From an uncultured bacterium (GTDB lineage Bacteria; UBP6; UBA1177; JAKLFG01), in contig CALITV010000122.1 in assembly GCA_938048925.1 (NCBI GenBank), positions 1 to 5,425 on the forward strand: a DNA stretch of 5,425 nt, read 5' to 3'. Of this stretch, positions 1 through 5,425 are shown piece by piece. Both the position numbers and the translations under genes were made by a program. The notes beneath the pieces were generated by a model. That model saw only the letters and a program-made list of their open reading frames with translations, was not told where the DNA came from and made no database searches. How positions within the stretch are numbered: the stretch's first letter is position 1; each line of letters begins with the position of its first letter.

Positions 1-785
1 CGCTGGCGGCCGACGGCGTCTATCTCGTCAACGAAAACGATACAGGGAGCCGACGATTTCGCCTCGTTGAACAGGTCACGCACGCGGCTTGCACCGACGC
101 CGACGAACATCTCGACGAAGTCACTTCCCGAGATGGTGAAAAAGGGAACATTCGCTTCGCCCGCGATCGCCTTCGCGAGGAGGGTTTTCCCCGTGCCGGG
201 CGGCCCGACGAGCAGAATGCCGTGCGGTATCTTGGCACCCATGCGGGTGTAAGCCGAAGGGCGACGAAGAAAATCAACCACCTCTTCCAGTTCTTCCTTC
301 GCTTCGTCAACGCCTGCGACATCCTTGAAGGTTATCGGGTTCTTGTCTTTGGTTACGACCCGGTGCTTCGATTTGCCGAAGGTGAAGGCCTTTCCGGTGC
401 CGCCCTGCAATTGCCGCATGAAAAAGACGAAAAAGACGATGAGCACGATCATCGGGAGCCATGAGGCGATAAGCGCCTGCAGGAAGGAGTTGTCCTCGGG
501 CTTCTTGTACCGGGCGATGACCTGTTTCTCGGCGAGTATCTTCATCACCTCCTCGCCCGAAGGACCGATCGCGATGAACTGTTTTCCGTCCACGAAGGTA
601 CCGCGGTATTCGAAGCCGTCTATCTCGACCTGCTTCACCTCACCGTTCTTCACCCGGTTGAGGAAGGTTGACATGTCAATCTCCTCGACGGTGTGCTGCT
701 GGGAGAGTTTGGAAAGGTTGAATATAACGAAAAGGGCGGCAAGGAGCACCCCCCAAATGATAAGACTCTTATAGTTGATTTTCAT
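1..785 (-). CDS. ftsH: ATP-dependent zinc metalloprotease FtsH, N-terminal part (runs off the left edge)
   Basis: FtsH is a membrane-anchored hexameric AAA+ protease that extracts and degrades misfolded membrane proteins and some short-lived cytosolic regulators. The first 261 residues are present. Membrane segment 1 lies at about residues 7-22, the periplasmic domain at about 25-101, and membrane segment 2 at about 102-122. The AAA+ module follows, with Walker A GPPGTGKT at 194-201, the pore-loop motif MFVGVG at 226-231, and Walker [14 protein letters not shown] at 249-261, where the window ends. The second region of homology and the HExxH zinc site must lie beyond the edge, so protease activity cannot be checked here. 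The ATG at 783-785 is chosen because it opens just before membrane segment 1 and has GGAGG 9 nt upstream. The gene follows the lipoprotein gene by 111 bases and has its own promoter. Identification is firm from the AAA+ motifs in this membrane topology. Confidence 0.97.
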   Translation of the reverse strand, partial: MKINYKSLIIWGVLLAALFVIFNLSKLSQQHTVEEIDMSTFLNRVKNGEVKQVEIDGFEYRGTFVDGKQFIAIGPSGEEVMKILAEKQVIARYKKPEDNSFLQALIASWLPMIVLIVFFVFFMRQLQGGTGKAFTFGKSKHRVVTKDKNPITFKDVAGVDEAKEELEEVVDFLRRPSAYTRMGAKIPHGILLVGPPGTGKTLLAKAIAGEANVPFFTISGSDFVEMFVGVGASRVRDLFNEAKSSAPCIVFVDEIDAVGRQ

Positions 786-794
786 GCCGCTTTT

Positions 795-799
795 CCTCC
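795..799 (-). promoter_or_regulatory. ftsH ribosome binding site
   Basis: A perfect GGAGG on the minus strand lies 9 nt before the ftsH ATG and fixes that start. It directly abuts the foot of a perfect 8-bp hairpin (800-818). Confidence 0.85.
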
Positions 800-818
800 G
801 GCGTTTTCTCAAAACGCC
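800..818 (-). promoter_or_regulatory. Perfect inverted repeat next to the ftsH ribosome binding site
   Basis: On the minus strand GGCGTTTT, a GAG loop and AAAACGCC form an uninterrupted 8-bp stem. It ends one base before the GGAGG of ftsH. It is not followed by a U run on either strand, so it does not look like an intrinsic terminator. If the promoter at 821-848 is used, transcription would start inside the outer arm and the full hairpin would form only in read-through RNA from the lipoprotein gene. It could be a translational control element in read-through transcripts, a DNA operator at the start site, or chance. Confidence 0.4.
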
Positions 819-820
819 TC

Positions 821-848
821 ATTATAGTGGCCGATAATGATTTTGCAA
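821..848 (-). promoter_or_regulatory. Probable sigma-70-type promoter of ftsH
   Basis: On the minus strand TTGCAA (848-843), a 16-nt spacer and a perfect TATAAT (826-821) lie upstream of ftsH. The predicted start is near 815-812, giving a leader of about 30 nt. The -35 matches the TTGACA consensus at four of six positions. No heat-shock-type promoter or CIRCE-like repeat was seen. Confidence 0.65.
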
Positions 849-896
849 TTCTTTCTTTTCGTTATTCTCCGAGGCCGATTCGGAAAAGAACAGCGC

Positions 897-3143
897 CTAA
901 TCTTCCTCGCCGCCGGAGGGTTTTCCCGGGACGATGATGGCGACGCGCTGGGTGTCGAGGATCGTGCCGGTTACTTGGTCTATGATGTCTATGTAAGCGA
1001 TGAAGAGTTTGGCCTCGGTCGTCTGCGGTTCGTAACAGATATCGTTTTCGGCATGAACGGTGAAACGGAGGTGAGACCCCTCTTTGGCGGGATTGGATGT
1101 TCCCGCCGCGAAGTTGCTGAATCCGTTGTTGTAGGAAGCGCCGTTGTAGGCGGCCGGTTGAGCGACCGGTGTGCAACTCTTTTCCGGCTCCGCCGGTGGC
1201 GGCACGAACTCGAGCGATTCCACCTTCTTAAGGAAACATGCGGTGTCGGGGGTGTTTCCGTCGCCATCGTCCTTCGGTGCGGTGTAAACATTGAATGTGG
1301 TGTATTTGACGATGGCGTCTATACCGTCAACGACGGAGGTATTCAATCCGGTGCCGTCACTCGGTATCTGATAGCGGAGCGTGCATTTACCGCCCGAGGG
1401 GGCGATCGCCCCACCGTTCAGGGTGCAACACATATCGGCGCCGCAGCGCCATGTCGTTTCGCCGGTTTTGAATGCGCATACCGGCACTTGGGCACCGGTC
1501 GAGTTCGATATATCCGTCAGTTGCGAGGCCGCGGTGCCATCGGAACTCGATTGAATGGTCATGGTGCGTACCCCGAGTGCAACGAGCGCATTCACCGCAT
1601 CGTCGCGCGAATGGTGCCCCGAGCCGCCGTAATCGCCGGGCGTGTGACTCGGTGCATCGGTTATATGGATGGCTATCGGAAGTGCCTCGGGGCGGAAACC
1701 AACCCCCCCCTTACCGGAACCGGTGTAGGGATTGATGGTGTAGTTGCCGGAACAGTCGCCGTCGCATCCGCCTCCCGAAACACTTATCGAGAAAGATCCG
1801 CCGGCACCGGTAGCAAGTTGGTAGAGTGCCTCGTAGCCCGATTCGGGAAAGTCGTTGCCATTACCAAGAGAAAGTTGATTTACTGCACCTTGCGCAACCG
1901 ATGCATCGGTGGTGGGACTTTGTAAAAGCTTCCATGGCACATCACCGCCGCTTCCAAAATCGCAGAGAGGGAAATCCTCGAAGTGGGAGACGCCGAACGC
2001 GCTATCGGCGACGCGAGCCTTTGTCTCGGCGATGATCGTTTGGAGACCCGATTTAATGTTGTTTATCTCTTCCCCCATCGAGCCTGTGGTGTCAACATTG
2101 AAATGAACATCGGCCTTTTGGACGGTGGGGGTGAAGGTAAGCACATCGGTTTGTTCCGGGTTCTGGAACGGAAGCACAAAATAGAATTCGAAGATGTCTT
2201 TGACCCCCTGTGCCGGATCGCAGAGATCGGAGCCGACCGCCCGTTCGGCGAGATCGGTGTAGCCATCCTCGTCGGTGTCGGCGAATAGACGAGAATCTTT
2301 CCCCAGATTATTGCATACGACCTCTTGGGCATCCGAAAGACCGTCGTTATCGCTGTCACCGTCACGAAAATCGTAGTGGCCATCGCCGTCGCTATCGGCA
2401 CAGGGGAGAGTCGGGCACTCGGTGCCGTCGAGGATGCCGTCGCCGTCAGAATCGGTATCCCAGTAATTGGGAAGGCCGTCGCCGTCGCCATCCTTGTTGC
2501 TTTCATAGAGGTCGGGGACGCCGTCATTGTCGCTGTCGGTGTCGAGATAATCGGGTGTTCCGTCCGCGTCATTGTCGTGACACGGTTGGTCAGGGCATTC
2601 GATACCATCGGGCAGGTTGTCTCCGTCGCTGTCGGTGTCGCGGTAGTTTGCCGTGCCGTCGCCGTCGGCGTCGCCGGTTCCTTCGACGCTGTCAGGTATA
2701 CCGTCATTGTCGCTGTCGGTGTCCTTGAAGTCGGGTGTTCCGTCCTTGTCGGTGTCCACTGGTATCCCGTTTGGCGCCTCGACATTGTCGGAAATACCAT
2801 CACCATCGCTATCGCTGTCGAGATAGTCGGGGGTTCCATCGCCGTCGGTGTCGCCGGTTCCTTCATCACCGTTCTTTACTCCGTCGCCATCGGCATCCTC
2901 GTTGTCCCACGGGGTTGGATTGTCGGTGTCGGTATCTTGGTCGTCCAGCGGTGTGTAATCGTCTACCACGACGGAATCGTCTTTGGCGATAAAATCATCC
3001 CGCACACCCTCATCATTGCCCGGCTCTTCATCGGTCACGGCGATATCGTCGGTGTCTTCGGTAACCGTGTCGTTGCTACATCCGATTAGAACGAACAGAA
3101 AAGAAAAGACAGGAACGAAAGATGTTTTGTAGAAGAGACTCAT
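897..3143 (-). CDS. Large surface lipoprotein with calcium-binding (TSP3-like) repeat stalk and integrin-beta-like VWA domain
   Basis: This 748-residue protein has no name I recognise. A signal peptide ends in lipobox L-I-G-C at 19-22, so Cys22 should be lipidated. An Asp/Glu-rich linker spans about 23-80. About fourteen DxDxDGxxD calcium motifs follow (81-308), as in thrombospondin type 3 repeats. A VWA domain spans about 340-560: MIDAS DTTGS at 351-355, DFPESGYEALYQ at 431-442, and ITDAPSH at 494-500. A Cys-rich stretch (556-587, five Cys) leads into a C-terminal region (to 748) I cannot place. In all there are 18 Cys including the lipidated one, with paired C-x4-C inserts at 183/188 and 243/248. 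The ATG at 3143 is preferred to a GTG 11 codons upstream: it has GGAGG at 7 nt and gives a proper signal peptide. The stop is TAG. Likely role, inferred: a calcium-stiffened stalk displaying a metal-dependent binding domain at the cell surface. A G8 tract lies inside the VWA coding region. Confidence 0.9.
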   Translation of the reverse strand: MSLFYKTSFVPVFSFLFVLIGCSNDTVTEDTDDIAVTDEEPGNDEGVRDDFIAKDDSVVVDDYTPLDDQDTDTDNPTPWDNEDADGDGVKNGDEGTGDTDGDGTPDYLDSDSDGDGISDNVEAPNGIPVDTDKDGTPDFKDTDSDNDGIPDSVEGTGDADGDGTANYRDTDSDGDNLPDGIECPDQPCHDNDADGTPDYLDTDSDNDGVPDLYESNKDGDGDGLPNYWDTDSDGDGILDGTECPTLPCADSDGDGHYDFRDGDSDNDGLSDAQEVVCNNLGKDSRLFADTDEDGYTDLAERAVGSDLCDPAQGVKDIFEFYFVLPFQNPEQTDVLTFTPTVQKADVHFNVDTTGSMGEEINNIKSGLQTIIAETKARVADSAFGVSHFEDFPLCDFGSGGDVPWKLLQSPTTDASVAQGAVNQLSLGNGNDFPESGYEALYQLATGAGGSFSISVSGGGCDGDCSGNYTINPYTGSGKGGVGFRPEALPIAIHITDAPSHTPGDYGGSGHHSRDDAVNALVALGVRTMTIQSSSDGTAASQLTDISNSTGAQVPVCAFKTGETTWRCGADMCCTLNGGAIAPSGGKCTLRYQIPSDGTGLNTSVVDGIDAIVKYTTFNVYTAPKDDGDGNTPDTACFLKKVESLEFVPPPAEPEKSCTPVAQPAAYNGASYNNGFSNFAAGTSNPAKEGSHLRFTVHAENDICYEPQTTEAKLFIAYIDIIDQVTGTILDTQRVAIIVPGKPSGGEED
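2220..2903 (-). repeat. Tandem calcium-motif repeats with a 180-bp (60-residue) higher-order period
   Basis: Within the lipoprotein gene, three consecutive units of exactly 60 residues occupy 2903-2724, 2723-2544 and 2543-2364, followed by a degenerate part unit to about 2220. Each unit carries about four DxDxDG motifs. Units 2 and 3 each open with DTDSDNDG and carry an ECPxxPC insert at the same offset. At DNA level the 23 bases at 2521-2543 recur exactly at 2701-2723, 180 bases apart, and the similarity runs on through a shared TCGGGTGTTCCGTCC. This suggests growth of the stalk by duplication of whole 180-bp units. Confidence 0.85.
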
Positions 3144-3150
3144 GTCAAAA

Positions 3151-3155
3151 CCTCC
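3151..3155 (-). promoter_or_regulatory. Ribosome binding site of the lipoprotein gene
   Basis: GGAGG on the minus strand lies 7 nt before the ATG at 3143. It decides the start in favour of the 748-residue form over the upstream GTG at 3176, which would put eleven residues in front of the signal peptide. Confidence 0.85.
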
Positions 3156-3176
3156 ATTTCCGACGACCACTCTCAC

Positions 3177-3205
3177 ATATTAGGAAAAATGTCGGAAAAA
3201 CACAA
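3177..3205 (-). promoter_or_regulatory. Possible promoter of the lipoprotein gene
   Basis: On the minus strand TTGTGT (3205-3200), a 17-nt spacer and TAATAT (3182-3177) sit in the 72-base gap after glgA. Matches to consensus are three and four of six, so this is a moderate candidate. An 8-bp inverted repeat (GTCGGAAA/TTTCCGAC at 3157-3164 and 3191-3198) brackets the -10 box and could be an operator. No terminator for glgA was seen in the gap. Confidence 0.35.
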
Positions 3206-3215
3206 GCGGAAAAGA

Positions 3216-4685
3216 TCAGTCGCCCTTTTTCAGGTTGATTGCTCGTTCATAAAAAGAAAGGTAGGCTTTGGCGCTCGTGTCCCAACTGAAGTCCTTGCTC
3301 ATTGCCGCGGTGCGCATACGAACGATGTGTTCGTGGCGGTCATACCAAGTGCTCAGCGCCCAACCGACGGTATCGTAGATGGCCTGTTCCGAGAGGTGCA
3401 TGAACTTGAATCCGGTGCCGGATCCTTCCTCTTCGTTATACTGTTCGACCGTATCGGCAAGTCCGCCGGTTTCTCGGACGATGGGAAGCGTGCCGTAGCG
3501 GAGCGAGTATATCTGATTCAATCCGCAGGGCTCCCAACGCGAAGGCATGAGAAAGAAGTCGCTTCCTGCCTCGATGAGATGCGAAAGTTCCTCGCTGTAG
3601 CCGATGTAGGAGCCCGCCTTGCCGGGCATGCGCTCCGGCAGGGTGCCGTAGAAATGCTCGAGCCCCTTGTCGCCGGCGCCGAGGATGACGAACTGCACGG
3701 CCATATCGGTGAGTATCCGTTCGATGACGGCGGCGGTGACATCGAGCCCTTTTTGTTCGACAAAGCGGCTTACTACCCCAACAATAGGCGTTTTCTCGTC
3801 AACGGTGAGTCCCATCGTTTCTTGGAGAAGACGCTTCGCGTGTCTCTTGCCGCTCATCTCTCGCGCCGAGTAGTGGTACGGTAGGTAGGGATCGTTTTCG
3901 GGAGACCATTGGCGGTAATCCACGCCATTGAGAATACCGGTGTAACGATCGCCTTTCGCCGCAAGGAACGGCGCCATGCCGCACGAAAGCGGGCCGATGC
4001 GCGTTTCTTGTGCATAGGTCGGACTCACGGTGTTCACCATGTCGGCGAAGTAGATGCCTCCTTTGAGGAAGTTCATACGGCCGTGGTCTTCGAAGATTTC
4101 GGGTTTGAAGTTCTCCCACTTGAGGCCGGTGTAGTCTATCGTGTCGGCGCTGTAGATGCCTTGGTAGGCGATGTTATGAATGGTAAGCACGCTCGCCGCC
4201 TTACTGAGGACGGGATCGTTCCAGTGCCATACTTTGAGAAAGGCGGGGGCGAGCGCCGTCTGCCAGTCGTGCGCATGGACGATGTCGGCTATCCAGTAGC
4301 GGTCACGGAGGAGTTGGAGTGCTGCGCGCGTGAAGAAAGCAAAGCGGCGCGGGTTGTCGGGGAAGTCGTTGAACCATGCGTCGTGGTAAAGTTCGTCGCG
4401 TTTGAAGTAGCGGTCGTGCTCGATGAAGTAGGCGGTTACGCCGTCGCCGAGAGAAGCCGTTTTTACCGCGCACCACTCGAGGGTATTGCCCATCCACACG
4501 CCGAGTTTGTCCATGAAGGGGACGACACTATGTTTGGCGACCTCTACCGAGCCATAAAGCGGAAGAATGACGATCACTTCGTGACCCAGTGCCGAAAGTG
4601 CTTTCGGCAACGCACCGACGACATCGGCGAGTCCTCCCGTCTTGGCGAACGGGACGCATTCGGAGGCGAGCATCGCAATCTTCAT
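3216..4685 (-). CDS. glgA: Glycogen synthase (ADP-glucose: 1,4-alpha-glucan glucosyltransferase, GT5)
   Basis: GlgA transfers glucose from ADP-glucose to the non-reducing end of a growing alpha-1,4-glucan in the cytosol. The 489-residue length is normal for bacterial GlgA. The N-terminal half carries the signature KTGGLADV at 15-22, with the Lys known to contact ADP-glucose, and HAHDWQ at 137-142 with the conserved active-site His. The C-terminal half carries SRFVEQKGLD at 306-315 (conserved Arg307 and Lys312), SRWEPCGLNQIYSLRYG at 382-398 with catalytic-region Glu385, and the nucleotide-binding TGGLADT at 406-412. No key residue is missing. The ATG at 4685 fits the usual GlgA start but has no good Shine-Dalgarno; the nearest purine-rich stretch, AAGAGA, is too far upstream. 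Only weak promoter-like sequence was seen in the 98 bases before it. No other glycogen genes are in the window. It uses ADP-glucose and lies next to an ADP-ribose hydrolase gene, but a functional link is only a guess. Confidence 0.97.
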   Translation of the reverse strand: MKIAMLASECVPFAKTGGLADVVGALPKALSALGHEVIVILPLYGSVEVAKHSVVPFMDKLGVWMGNTLEWCAVKTASLGDGVTAYFIEHDRYFKRDELYHDAWFNDFPDNPRRFAFFTRAALQLLRDRYWIADIVHAHDWQTALAPAFLKVWHWNDPVLSKAASVLTIHNIAYQGIYSADTIDYTGLKWENFKPEIFEDHGRMNFLKGGIYFADMVNTVSPTYAQETRIGPLSCGMAPFLAAKGDRYTGILNGVDYRQWSPENDPYLPYHYSAREMSGKRHAKRLLQETMGLTVDEKTPIVGVVSRFVEQKGLDVTAAVIERILTDMAVQFVILGAGDKGLEHFYGTLPERMPGKAGSYIGYSEELSHLIEAGSDFFLMPSRWEPCGLNQIYSLRYGTLPIVRETGGLADTVEQYNEEEGSGTGFKFMHLSEQAIYDTVGWALSTWYDRHEHIVRMRTAAMSKDFSWDTSAKAYLSFYERAINLKKGD

Positions 4686-4750
4686 GGGGCAAATCCGCGT
4701 CTCTTTTGTCTACTCAGCCGGCAGTTGTTCACTGTAGCGACGAGGAATGA

Positions 4751-4808
4751 AAGAACAAGCCTTTTTTTCGTAGCCGTCAATAACTACCTGTTCTTGCATG
4801 ATAAAAAA
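4751..4808 (-). promoter_or_regulatory. Candidate programmed -1 frameshift site at the end of the macro-domain gene
   Basis: In the zero frame the codons CTT TTT TTA contain the canonical heptamer T_TTT_TTA (4808-4802). After a 6-nt spacer, AAGAACAG (4795-4788) can pair with CTTGTTCTT-side bases 4758-4751, extendable to 10 bp with G-C and G-U pairs or to an inner GTAG/CTAC stem that includes the stop codon. A -1 shift would skip the TAG at 4784-4786 and read 29 more codons to a TAG at 4710, giving about 199 residues in place of 174. The stem is AU-rich and the extension is short, so chance, a neutral homopolymer or a sequencing error remain possible. The same -1 frame also holds a free-standing 29-codon ORF (ATG at 4799) without a good ribosome binding site. 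Confidence 0.3.
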
Positions 4809-5308
4809 AGCATCCTGTCGGGGGCAGAGAAAAAGACGAGAATAACCCGTTCCAGCGGCCCCGGCTCTGCCACTTCGCGGACGAAGCGCCAGACGATGGA
4901 CGCTGCCCGCTCTTTCGGAAAACCATAAACGCCGGTGGAGATGGCGGGATAGGCGATGCTCTTCGCACCGAGTTCTGCAGCGCACCGGTAACTGTTTGTG
5001 TATGCGGCATAGAGGAGGTCGTCTTCGTCGTTCTTGCCGCCGCGCCAGATTGGCCCCACCGTATGGATGACCCACTGTGCCGGTAGATTTCCCGCGGTCG
5101 TCGCGATTGCCTCGCCCGTCGGCAGGCCATCGGGGTAGCGATCGCGCCGAATGTTTCGGCATTCTTCGAGGATGGTCGGTCCTCCGGCCCGGTGGATTGC
5201 CCCATCTACGCCGCCGCCGCCCATGAGCGACGAATTTGCCGCGTTCACGATGGCATCAACGGTCACCTTCGTAATATCGCCGGTCAGCGTCTCGATTGTT
5301 ACATCCAC
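4784..5308 (-). CDS. ymdB: Macro-domain ADP-ribose / O-acetyl-ADP-ribose hydrolase (YmdB-type)
   Basis: Enzymes of this family bind ADP-ribose and remove acetyl from O-acetyl-ADP-ribose or ADP-ribose from acidic side chains, in the cytosol. The 174-residue protein is a single macro domain, close to the 177 of E. coli YmdB. GDITKVTVDAIVNAAN spans 10-25, GGGGVDGAIH 30-39, HTVGPIWRGG 82-91 and AISTGVYGFP 122-131. Asn25 and Asp35 fall exactly at the catalytic positions of YmdB, and Tyr128 in the GVYG loop is conserved. The GTG at 5308 is chosen: GGGAG lies 7 nt upstream and the protein then starts where the family starts. A TTG at 5335 would add nine residues but has no ribosome binding site. The C-terminus diverges from the family right after Met166, at a T7 run that holds the frameshift heptamer noted separately. 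It leads the four minus-strand genes and lies 98 bases before glgA. Family is sure; exact substrate is not. Confidence 0.93.
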   Translation of the reverse strand: MDVTIETLTGDITKVTVDAIVNAANSSLMGGGGVDGAIHRAGGPTILEECRNIRRDRYPDGLPTGEAIATTAGNLPAQWVIHTVGPIWRGGKNDEDDLLYAAYTNSYRCAAELGAKSIAYPAISTGVYGFPKERAASIVWRFVREVAEPGPLERVILVFFSAPDRMLFLSCKNR

Positions 5309-5315
5309 CGGGTTT

Positions 5316-5320
5316 CTCCC
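5316..5320 (-). promoter_or_regulatory. Ribosome binding site of the macro-domain gene
   Basis: GGGAG on the minus strand lies 7 nt before the GTG at 5308 and supports GTG over the upstream TTG as the start. Confidence 0.7.
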
Positions 5321-5328
5321 TATAAAAA

Positions 5329-5357
5329 TTACCAAACTTTTTTACGAAAGGTATAAT
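5329..5357 (+). promoter_or_regulatory. Probable promoter of the plus-strand gene at 5389
   Basis: TTACCA (5329-5334), a 17-nt spacer and a perfect TATAAT (5352-5357) point to the right. The -35 matches consensus at four of six positions. The expected start near 5364 leaves a leader of about 25 nt before the ATG at 5389. Confidence 0.65.
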
Positions 5358-5376
5358 GAATTCTCGCCAGAGTCAA
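5350..5376 (-). promoter_or_regulatory. Weak candidate promoter of the macro-domain gene
   Basis: On the minus strand TTGACT (5376-5371), a short 15-nt spacer and TATACC (5355-5350) lie upstream of the macro-domain gene. The -35 is strong but the spacing is poor and the -10 only fair. It overlaps the -10 of the opposing plus-strand promoter, so the two could not be used at once on one DNA copy if both are real. Confidence 0.25.
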
Positions 5377-5378
5377 AT

Positions 5379-5383
5379 GGAGG
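5379..5383 (+). promoter_or_regulatory. Ribosome binding site of the plus-strand gene at 5389
   Basis: GGAGG lies 5 nt before the ATG at 5389, in line with a genuine start despite only 37 bases of the gene being visible. Confidence 0.75.
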
Positions 5384-5388
5384 CGCAT

Positions 5389-5425
5389 ATGCGGTATGTG
5401 GGGACTATATTTCTTTTAATGGTGG
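5389..5425 (+). CDS. Start of an unidentified gene, possibly exported (runs off the right edge)
   Basis: Only the first twelve codons are in the window: M-R-Y-V-G-T-I-F-L-L-M-V. A positive residue followed by a hydrophobic run looks like the beginning of a signal peptide or membrane segment, but this is too little to name a family. The call rests on the ATG with GGAGG at 5 nt and a TATAAT promoter about 30 bases upstream. It diverges from the macro-domain gene, with 80 bases between the two starts. Confidence 0.65.
   Translation, partial: MRYVGTIFLLMV

Noticed and set aside
860..885. Possible terminator hairpin after the lipoprotein gene
   Set aside because: Only a 4-bp CCGA/TCGG stem can form and no U run follows on the minus strand.
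837..1925. Long plus-strand open frame (362 codons) opposite the lipoprotein VWA region
   Set aside because: It is antisense to a strongly supported gene, has an amino-acid mix typical of a shadow frame (Arg, Gly and Val rich), no recognisable domain and no good ribosome binding site.
2063..2869. Minus-strand open frame rich in Thr, Pro and Ala in another frame of the repeat region
   Set aside because: It is an out-of-frame reading of the calcium repeats with the same periodicity; the in-frame protein has a lipobox, calcium motifs and a VWA domain.
2325..3089. Plus-strand open frame (254 codons), rich in Val, Ile, Ala and Gly
   Set aside because: It is a by-product of the Asp-rich repeat: the reverse complement of Asp and Gly codons gives no stops. 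The periodic hydrophobic sequence is not evidence of a membrane protein.
3144..3176. Upstream GTG start for the lipoprotein
   Set aside because: It would add eleven residues before the signal peptide and would place the GGAGG within the coding region; the ATG at 3143 has ideal spacing.
3189..4928. Plus-strand open frames opposite glgA (3189-3884 and 3909-4928)
   Set aside because: Antisense shadows of a full-length glgA with all its conserved motifs; no family resemblance of their own.
5309..5335. TTG start at 5335 for the macro-domain gene
   Set aside because: No ribosome binding site; the GTG at 5308 has GGGAG at 7 nt and makes Asn25 and Asp35 match the family numbering.
5384..5393. Palindrome CGCATATGCG over the start of the plus-strand gene
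   Set aside because: Short, overlaps the ribosome binding site spacer and start codon, and nothing else supports an operator.

Overview
The window reads as a piece of chromosome from a Gram-negative bacterium of moderately high GC. The clues are an FtsH with two membrane segments around a periplasmic domain, a signal-peptidase-II lipoprotein, and good GGAGG ribosome binding sites. The large Asp-rich lipoprotein, with a thrombospondin-type-3-like calcium-repeat stalk, Cys-x4-Cys inserts and a VWA domain, is a style I associate with Myxococcota and related former deltaproteobacteria. That placement is an impression, not a demonstration. I see no insertion sequences, CRISPR array, tRNA or rRNA.

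Layout: four genes lie on the minus strand, in transcription order from right to left. They are a macro-domain ADP-ribose hydrolase (4784-5308), glycogen synthase glgA (3216-4685), a 748-residue calcium-repeat/VWA lipoprotein (897-3143), and the 5' third of ftsH (785 to the left edge). Gaps are 98, 72 and 111 bases, with no convincing intrinsic terminator in any of them. ftsH has a good promoter of its own and the lipoprotein a plausible one, so this is a same-strand series and not clearly one operon. At the right edge a plus-strand gene begins at 5389, diverging from the macro-domain gene, with its own consensus-like promoter and ribosome binding site. No gene-free stretch exceeds 300 bases.

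Functionally the genes are a mix: ADP-ribose or O-acetyl-ADP-ribose hydrolysis, glycogen chain elongation from ADP-glucose, a surface protein with integrin-beta-like metal-binding motifs, and membrane protein quality control. The only tentative link is that the first two enzymes both handle ADP-sugars.

The most interesting points are: (1) a U_UUU_UUA heptamer in the correct frame at the end of the macro-domain gene, followed after 6 nt by a possible stem-loop, which is the layout of a programmed -1 frameshift site; (2) a VWA domain whose metal-site motifs resemble those of the eukaryotic integrin beta I-like domain; (3) an exact 60-residue (180-bp) higher-order repeat in the calcium stalk; (4) a G8 tract inside the lipoprotein gene.
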